Shown piece by piece: positions 24,429-29,568 of a DNA stretch of 29,568 bases; position 1 is the first letter of the stretch, and the number at the start of each line of letters is the position of its first letter. The stretch is from a virus: positions 64,770-94,337 of IMG/VR virus record IMGVR_UViG_3300032213_002044, one strand, 5' to 3'. The translations under genes and the position numbers were made by a program. The notes beneath the pieces are model-generated. The model saw only the letters and a list, made by a program, of their open reading frames with translations, ran no database searches and was not told where the DNA came from.

Positions 24429-25175
24429 ATGAAAAAATTGTATCTTTTCGGAGATTCATTCTCGTTATTTACTGAGGATATTAAAGACTATTATCTAAAC
24501 GATATAGAATTTAATACACATCATTCGTTATCAAACGAACATATCCTTAAATTGGTTAAGCTAAAGCTTACTAAAATTTTAGAACAGAACATTGATGTAA
24601 GTGGTAGCACGATACTAGTTCAATTAACCGTTTGTAGTAGAATGTGTGTTAATGAATCAAATATTCCGCATGAAAAAGATTTACTAAGGAAAATTTATTC
24701 ATATGAAACATCCGCCACTCAATATGGAGATGGTGATATTTTCAATAATAGATATTATACTTTATACCCAAATATGGGTACAAAAGATTCGGATTTAATC
24801 AAAATGGTATTCATGCCTTATTTGGGATTTTTTATAAATCGAAATGAGTTAAATATATTAAATGATTTATTGTTAGAAGTAAACCTATTAAAGAATCTAG
24901 CAAATTCAGTTGGTATGGATTTAGAGTACCTTTTCTACTCAAGTGATTTTGATGTATCGTTAAATGGGTTGAGCCCATTCAGAAAGGATAGAGTTCTTCT
25001 TCGTGAAATAAATAGTAATCACATTAAGTTTGGTGAGTTCAATAGTGTAGAATCTTATATAGCAGAAAATCATCCAGAATACTTTGTATCTAAATTAGAT
25101 ATTCACTTTAATAATCGTGGTAATAGATGGTATATTAATTGGTTAAAAGAAAGATATGATATCGGAAATAGATAA
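24429..25175 (+). CDS. SGNH-hydrolase-like protein, copy C (divergent)
   Basis: A 248-residue protein; I take the ATG at 24429 (MKKLYLFGDSFS) over a TTG six bases earlier, which lies within the promoter box. LFGDSFSLF puts the candidate nucleophile at Ser10. Block II is altered (NTHHSLSNEHIL), block III is LVQLTVCSRMC, and the C-terminal block reads LDIHFNNRGNRWY with Asp two residues before the candidate His. The order of strands and helices resembles copies A and B, but the catalytic geometry is less certain, so it could be an inactive or binding-only relative. It heads the group with primase and thymidylate synthase and overlaps the primase start by 20 bases. Confidence 0.55.
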   Translation: MKKLYLFGDSFSLFTEDIKDYYLNDIEFNTHHSLSNEHILKLVKLKLTKILEQNIDVSGSTILVQLTVCSRMCVNESNIPHEKDLLRKIYSYETSATQYGDGDIFNNRYYTLYPNMGTKDSDLIKMVFMPYLGFFINRNELNILNDLLLEVNLLKNLANSVGMDLEYLFYSSDFDVSLNGLSPFRKDRVLLREINSNHIKFGEFNSVESYIAENHPEYFVSKLDIHFNNRGNRWYINWLKERYDIGNR

Positions 25176-26085
25176 ACAATATGTATTAGGCCAAATGAAT
25201 ATAGTTTTGGGAGAAGGAAGAAACTTAGGTAGTTCCGAAATCCAATATTATTGCCCATTTTGTTCCCATCATAAACCTAAATTACAGGTCAACTTAGAAT
25301 CACAAAAGTGGAGATGTTGGGTGTGTAATGCTAGAGGCAAGAAGGTTCATTCTCTATTAAAGAAGTTGAGTGTAGATTATGATGTTATCCAAAGGGTAAT
25401 GAAAATTTACGATGAATCTGGATATGTAGCAAGAGCAGAAGATGAAGAGTTTGTAGAGATACATTTACCATCGGAATATAAAACTCTTTTGGATAATCAG
25501 CATATTATAGAGTTCAGAGTAGCATATAATTACCTAAAGAAAAGAGGTATAACTGATAAAGATATTCTCAAACATAAAATAGGATATTGTGATGGTGGTA
25601 TGTATAAAGGGAGAATTATTGTACCATCTTACAATTCACTTCATCAACTTAATTTCTTTTTGGCTAGAAGTATTTATCCAGATGAGAAATTAAAATATAA
25701 GAATCCACCTGTATCAAAAAATATAATTGGATTTGAATCAATGATAAATTGGAAAATGCCCGTAACACTTTGTGAAGGAGCATTTGATGCAATAGCAATC
25801 AAACGAAATGCTTCTCCGGTATTGGGTAAAACATTATCGAAAGAATTAACTGATAAAATCCTAACGGAGAAGCCATCAATCAATATTGTATTAGATGATG
25901 ATGCAATGGGAGATGCTATTAGGCACTACGAATACTTAACTGCAAATGGAATCGATTGTAAGTTAGTTAGATTAAGTGGTAAAGACCCTTCGGAAATGGG
26001 ATTCGTAGAAGTAACAAAACAAATAGAACAAAACACAACCTCATCATTTGAGGATTTAATAAGATTAAAACTATCGTTTACATAA
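25156..26085 (+). CDS. 61: DNA primase, gp61-like (DnaG/TOPRIM type)
   Basis: A 309-residue primase. The N-terminal zinc-binding domain has CPFC (33-36) and CWVC (54-57), a CX2C-X17-CX2C arrangement, with RCWVCNARG typical of the family. The TOPRIM domain has the catalytic Glu207 in LCEGAFDAIA and the acidic cluster INIVLDDDAMGDA (Asp247-249), then GKDPSE (275-280). T4 gp61 is 342 residues and works with helicase gp41 to make RNA primers on the lagging strand. The start overlaps the previous gene by 20 bases; the next in-frame Met (14) is possible but would remove part of the N-terminal helix. It shares the stop-start TAATG link with thymidylate synthase. Confidence 0.85.
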   Translation: MISEIDKQYVLGQMNIVLGEGRNLGSSEIQYYCPFCSHHKPKLQVNLESQKWRCWVCNARGKKVHSLLKKLSVDYDVIQRVMKIYDESGYVARAEDEEFVEIHLPSEYKTLLDNQHIIEFRVAYNYLKKRGITDKDILKHKIGYCDGGMYKGRIIVPSYNSLHQLNFFLARSIYPDEKLKYKNPPVSKNIIGFESMINWKMPVTLCEGAFDAIAIKRNASPVLGKTLSKELTDKILTEKPSINIVLDDDAMGDAIRHYEYLTANGIDCKLVRLSGKDPSEMGFVEVTKQIEQNTTSSFEDLIRLKLSFT

Positions 26086-27107
26086 TGAATAACTTAGACA
26101 AAAAATATCAACAACTATTAAGTGATATCATTGAATTTGGTGTAGAGAAAGAAGATAGAACAGGAACTGGTACTATCTCAGAATTTGGTCATCAAATACG
26201 CCACAAAATGAGTGAAGGATTTCCATTGCTTACTACAAAAAAGATGCATTGGAATTCCATTGTAACGGAACTCTTATGGTTTCTAAGAGGTGATACTAAT
26301 ATTAAATTCCTATTAGATTATGATTGCCATATTTGGGATGGTGATGCTTATAAGAACTATGCTTCAAAAACATCTCTTGATGCGGATGGGCAACTTACAA
26401 AAGAAGAGTTTATTAAAAAAATCAAAACCGATGAAACATTTGCTGAAAAATGGGGTGAGTTAGGACCAATCTATGGTAAGCAATGGAGAAATTGGGAAAG
26501 TGTAGATACAAGTCAATATTGGCAAGAAGATTGGAGTAGTAAAGATACTGACCAAATCCAAAACCTAATCAACGAACTTAAAACAAATCCAGATAGTAGA
26601 AGATTAGTGGTATCCGCTTGGAATGTGGGAGAGTTAGATAAAATGGTATTACCTCCTTGTCATTATGGATTTCAACTTTATACTAGAAAAACAACAAGAG
26701 ATGAAAAGATAGTTCATCCTGGAAAATATAGAGCAATCTCCCTAATGTGGAATCAAAGAAGTGTAGATACATTTTTAGGATTACCATTTAACATTGCTTC
26801 TTACGGATTGTTATTGGAGATTATTGCAAAAGAAGTGAATATGATACCGGATGAATTGATTGGAAACTTAGGAGATGTACATTTATATAAAAACCACATT
26901 GAACAGGCAAAAGAACAAATCGGTAGAACATCATTTGATTTACCAACAATCCAAATCACCGAAAGGAATTGGTATCAACATCAATTGGTTAAAGAAAGAT
27001 TGGGTGAAAAAACTTTAGATGAAAAACTTAAAAGTTATAGACCCGATTGTTTTGAATTAATAGGATACGAATCACATCCAAAAATTAAAGCACCATTAAG
27101 TAATTAA
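26085..27107 (+). CDS. thyA: Thymidylate synthase (ThyA type)
   Basis: A 340-residue enzyme that methylates dUMP to dTMP using methylene-tetrahydrofolate. Visible motifs: DRTGTGT (24-30), LLWFLRGDTN (63-72), GPIYGKQWR (127-135), PDSRRLVVSAWNVGELDKM (169-187), catalytic Cys192 in PPCHYGFQ, and SVDTFLGLPFNIASY with Asn236. That Asn marks the dUMP enzyme; dCMP hydroxymethylases have Asp there. It is longer than E. coli ThyA (264) because of an insertion of about 40 residues after IWD (86-125), another at 140-155, and a short one near 201-214. Insertions near the first place are common in some bacterial forms. It follows the primase with one-base overlap and probably supplies dTTP during replication of this AT-rich genome. 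Confidence 0.95.
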   Translation: MNNLDKKYQQLLSDIIEFGVEKEDRTGTGTISEFGHQIRHKMSEGFPLLTTKKMHWNSIVTELLWFLRGDTNIKFLLDYDCHIWDGDAYKNYASKTSLDADGQLTKEEFIKKIKTDETFAEKWGELGPIYGKQWRNWESVDTSQYWQEDWSSKDTDQIQNLINELKTNPDSRRLVVSAWNVGELDKMVLPPCHYGFQLYTRKTTRDEKIVHPGKYRAISLMWNQRSVDTFLGLPFNIASYGLLLEIIAKEVNMIPDELIGNLGDVHLYKNHIEQAKEQIGRTSFDLPTIQITERNWYQHQLVKERLGEKTLDEKLKSYRPDCFELIGYESHPKIKAPLSN

Positions 27108-27108
27108 T

Positions 27109-27501
27109 ATGAAATTAGAAGTAGAAATTAAACAACCCCTTAAAATAGAAAAGGCATGGGGGCACGAATTATGGATTCACAATGATGAAGAGTATTGTGG
27201 AAAATTATTAGTATTCAATAATACCGGTGATAAGTTCTCAATGCATTATCACTTAAAGAAAAAGGAGAGTTGGTATGTTCAGCAAGGCAGTTTTATATTC
27301 AGTTGGTTAGATGTAGAAGATGGTAAATTAATATCACAAATAATCAAAGTAGGAGATTCTGTAACAATAGAAAGAGGATTACCACATCAACTGCAAGCTA
27401 TAGATGATTTATCTACTATATACGAGGTTAGTACTCAACACTTTAATGAGGATTCATACAGAATATTCCGCAACACACCAATGGATTTAATTGGTAAATA
27501 A
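27109..27501 (+). CDS. Cupin-domain protein, mannose-6-phosphate-isomerase-like
   Basis: A 130-residue single-domain cupin beginning one base after the thymidylate synthase stop. Cupin motif 1 is GDKFSMHYHLKKKESWYVQQ (40-59), giving metal ligands His46, His48 and Glu53; motif 2 is GDSVTIERGLPHQLQA with His93. The opening KAWGHELWIH (15-24) is typical of the C-terminal cupin of phosphomannose isomerase/GDP-mannose pyrophosphorylase-type enzymes and of stand-alone relatives. It may act on a sugar phosphate or bind a sugar; the cupin fold is also used by epimerases and dioxygenases, so the reaction is open. It stands in the replication operon, perhaps linked to the carbamoyltransferase and SGNH proteins through sugar metabolism, but that is speculation. 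Confidence 0.75.
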   Translation: MKLEVEIKQPLKIEKAWGHELWIHNDEEYCGKLLVFNNTGDKFSMHYHLKKKESWYVQQGSFIFSWLDVEDGKLISQIIKVGDSVTIERGLPHQLQAIDDLSTIYEVSTQHFNEDSYRIFRNTPMDLIGK

Positions 27502-27533
27502 TTTGGTAGTCTCACCTTTTTTTCGTATCTTTG
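27502..27533 (+). promoter_or_regulatory. Bacteroidetes-type promoter TTTG-N20-TATCTTTG
   Basis: TTTG (27502-27505) directly after the cupin stop and TATCTTTG (27526-27533) match the Bacteroidetes -33/-7 consensus with the same 20-base spacing as the promoter at 24394. The start codon at 27556 is 22 bases beyond, leaving a leader of about 15-20 bases. Confidence 0.8.
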
Positions 27534-27555
27534 TAACACAACATATAGTATAAAC

Positions 27556-29568
27556 ATGCTTAACCTAAAAGTAGATTACATCTATCACTTAGCGGATTTA
27601 CACATCCGTAACTTAAAACGTCATAAGGAGTATAGAGAGATTCTAACTAAATTTTTAGCGGATGTAGATTCTCAAAAGAAAGAGAATGCCGTTATTTATT
27701 TAGCAGGAGATATTGCACACGCTAAAACGGAAATGAGTCCGGAATTAGTTAGAGAAATCACTTGGTTTTTTAATGAATGTGCAAATCGATTCCCTACATT
27801 TGTAATCACAGGAAACCACGATTGTAACTTAAACAATATGGATAGATTGGATGTATTAACTCCTATCTGTGATAACCTAAATAATCCAAACTTATATTAC
27901 CTAAGAGATACGGGTACAACTCATATCAATAATGAATTAACTTTTACAGTCTATTCAATCTTAGATAAGAAAGCGAATTGGCCGTTAGGAAAAGATGTAG
28001 AAGGTAAAACTAAAATATGTTTCTTTCATGGACCAGTAGATGCGGCTAGAACCGATATTGGTTATGTGGTATCATCTAACAATTTCACACCCGATATGTT
28101 TGATGGGTTTGATATGGTATTGATGGGGGATATTCACAAAAGACAAATCGTTCAACAAAGAGATAAGGCAAATGGTAAACCGATTGTAGTTTATGCGGGT
28201 TCGGTTGTTCAGCAAAATCACGGAGAATACTTAGAGAATCATGGTTACCTATTATGGGATGTGAAAAATGAAACTTTTGAAGAGTTTAACATTCACAATG
28301 ATTATGGTTACTTAACTATTGATGTAACGAATGGAGTTATACCACAATGGGTTCATGATGAGATAGGAACTAAGTTACCTAAACAACCTCGACTAAGAGT
28401 TAGATTTCAGGAAACAGAGGGTGGGGATATTAAGTTAGTATCAACGGAATTACAAAAGATGTTTAATATATCTGAAATTACCGTCACTAGGCAGGATACA
28501 TTGAACTCTCTTAAAACTAAAAACAGAAACGCTAGAAACTTAGCGGGTAATGTTAAGGATGTAAACATTCAGAATGGGTTAATTAAGGAGTATTTAGAAA
28601 GACAATTTCTTTTAGATAATGAGACTGTAAATAAAGTAATTGAAATTAACAATAACGTTAACACAAAGATTACTCATGAAGATACAGATAATATTCTATG
28701 GATTCCTAAGAAGTTTGAATTCAGTAATATGTTCTCATATGGTGAAGGTAATAAAATAGAATTCGATAGAGCAAAGGGAATCATTGGTTTATTTGCACCA
28801 AACACACAAGGTAAATCATCCCTATTCGATTCACTTTCATTTTGTATATTCGATAAGTGTAGTAGAGCATTTAAGGCTACTCATATTATGAATAATCAAA
28901 AAGATACATTCAGTTGTAAATTTAATTTTGAGATTGATGGTATAGATTATTTTATCGAACGAGAGGCTCATACAACTAAAACAGAAAAGGTTAAGGTAAA
29001 TGTTAATTTTTGGAGAGTAGTTGATGGAATAGATGAATCTTTAAACGGAGATGAAAGACGAAACACAAATGATGTAATCAAAAAGTATTTAGGTACTTAT
29101 GAAGATTTTGTAATGACTTCTCTTTCATTGCAAGGTAACAATGCTTTATTCATTGATAAATCACAATCAGAAAGAAAAGATATTCTTGCACAATACATTG
29201 GAGTAAATGTGTTTGATAAATTATTTGATGTAATTAGTGAAGATAATAAAGAAGCTGCTATTCTATTAAAGAATTTTAAGAAGGATGATTTCTCTTTGAG
29301 ATTAGCAGAATTAGATGAGATTGTTAACACTAATGGAAAGGTATTTAATGAGTTAGTTGAAAAGAAGGATGAGTTTGAGCAACATAAAACTGAAATAGAA
29401 AGGAAGTTATCTAATTTAGAATCTCAGATTCAACAAACTACTCTTTCAATTGATTTAGATGTTGAAACAAAACGATTAGAATCTTTTACAAGTTCATTAG
29501 AAACCGATAATGGTAAACTTGTAAAGATGGGAGAACAATTAACACAGGCGGAAGGTATAGTATCGGAG
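27556..29568 (+). CDS. 47/46: Fused recombination nuclease-ATPase, gp47 (SbcD) + gp46 (SbcC) in one chain (3' truncated)
   Basis: The frame is open from ATG 27556 to the right edge: 671 residues with no stop. Residues 1-240 are a Mre11/SbcD-type phosphoesterase: DLHIR (14-18), GDIAH (51-55), TGNHD (85-89), FFHG (156-159), GDIHK (191-195), all metal ligands intact. A capping region follows to about 375. From about 382 (WIPKKFEFSNMFSYG) it is the N-terminal lobe of a Rad50/SbcC ATPase with Walker A FAPNTQGKSS (413-422), and the chain enters a coiled coil after about 590. In T4, gp47 (339 residues) and gp46 (560) are separate proteins that make DNA ends ready for recombination-dependent replication. 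No ATG exists at the junction; the first in-frame Met after it (392) would remove the first ATPase strand. Walker A begins with Ala414 where Gly is usual. The zinc hook and Walker B half lie beyond the window. Confidence 0.85.
   Translation, partial: MLNLKVDYIYHLADLHIRNLKRHKEYREILTKFLADVDSQKKENAVIYLAGDIAHAKTEMSPELVREITWFFNECANRFPTFVITGNHDCNLNNMDRLDVLTPICDNLNNPNLYYLRDTGTTHINNELTFTVYSILDKKANWPLGKDVEGKTKICFFHGPVDAARTDIGYVVSSNNFTPDMFDGFDMVLMGDIHKRQIVQQRDKANGKPIVVYAGSVVQQNHGEYLENHGYLLWDVKNETFEEFNIHNDYGYLTIDVTNGVIPQWVHDEIGTKLPKQPRLRVRFQETEGGDIKLVSTELQKMFNISEITVTRQDTLNSLKTKNRNARNLAGNVKDVNIQNGLIKEYLERQFLLDNETVNKVIEINNNVNTKITHEDTDNILWIPKKFEFSNMFSYGEGNKIEFDRAKGIIGLFAPNTQGKSSLFDSLSFCIFDKCSRAFKATHIMNNQKDTFSCKFNFEIDGIDYFIEREAHTTKTEKVKVNVNFWRVVDGIDESLNGDERRNTNDVIKKYLGTYEDFVMTSLSLQGNNALFIDKSQSERKDILAQYIGVNVFDKLFDVISEDNKEAAILLKNFKKDDFSLRLAELDEIVNTNGKVFNELVEKKDEFEQHKTEIERKLSNLESQIQQTTLSIDLDVETKRLESFTSSLETDNGKLVKMGEQLTQAEGIVSE

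Noticed and set aside
26085-27107. dCMP hydroxymethylase as an alternative for the thymidylate synthase gene
   Set aside because: Asn236 in LGLPFN is the dUMP-specific residue; the hydroxymethylases have Asp there. So no base hydroxymethylation is indicated by this gene.
27505-27523. Possible terminator after the cupin gene (GGT...ACC followed by T's)
   Set aside because: Only three base pairs can form and the T tract is part of the spacer of the promoter at 27502.
29097-29330. 77-codon minus-strand frame near the right edge
   Set aside because: It lies fully inside the open nuclease-ATPase frame, whose ATPase motifs are clear, and has no features of its own.

Overview
This window looks like a contiguous piece of a T4-like (contractile-tail) phage genome whose host is probably in the Bacteroidetes. 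The T4-like assignment rests on a gp55-type late sigma factor, gp25 and gp6 baseplate wedge proteins, a gp61-type primase and a gp47/gp46-type nuclease-ATPase. The Bacteroidetes assignment rests on AT-rich sequence with AGA-rich arginine codons, starts with no Shine-Dalgarno sequence, and two promoters matching the Bacteroidetes pattern TTTG-N20-TAnnTTTG. All 28 genes are on the + strand, packed with overlaps or very short gaps. The longest gap is 112 bases, so no stretch over 300 bases lacks a gene. I saw no tRNA, rRNA, CRISPR array or insertion sequence.

Layout. 1-1693: end of a peptide-deformylase-like gene with its catalytic residues replaced, two small unknown genes (one membrane-anchored), and the late sigma factor. 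1690-4154: a NodU/TobZ-type carbamoyltransferase overlapping by 4 bases with an SGNH-hydrolase-like gene. 4171-19260: a baseplate and tail-tip morphogenesis block (helical protein, spike/OB-like protein, separate tail lysozyme, coiled-coil protein, gp25, gp6, several structural proteins, and a 1621-residue protein with a tail-protein-I-like segment and a LamG-like domain). 19290-21297: a self-contained late transcription unit with a promoter motif, two structural genes, a 13-base tandem repeat and an intrinsic terminator. 21305-22859: a second structural gene whose C-terminal domain resembles that of the gene before the terminator. 22875-24412: a small protein, a GIY-YIG-like nuclease and a second SGNH-like protein. 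24429-27501: a third SGNH-like protein, primase, thymidylate synthase and a cupin, behind a host-type promoter. 27526-29568: a second host-type promoter and a gene in which the gp47 (SbcD) nuclease and gp46 (SbcC) ATPase are joined in one frame; it runs off the right edge.

How it fits together. The late sigma factor probably directs transcription from a motif TATTTAT(A/T) found in five intergenic gaps in front of virion or late genes. The replication/nucleotide/recombination genes instead carry host-sigma promoters, so the late-to-early boundary seems to fall near 24,400. The carbamoyltransferase, three SGNH-like proteins and cupin are the accessory part; they may modify a sugar, surface polymer or nucleotide, but the sequence does not give the substrate. 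Function calls come from motif recognition by eye, without database searches.
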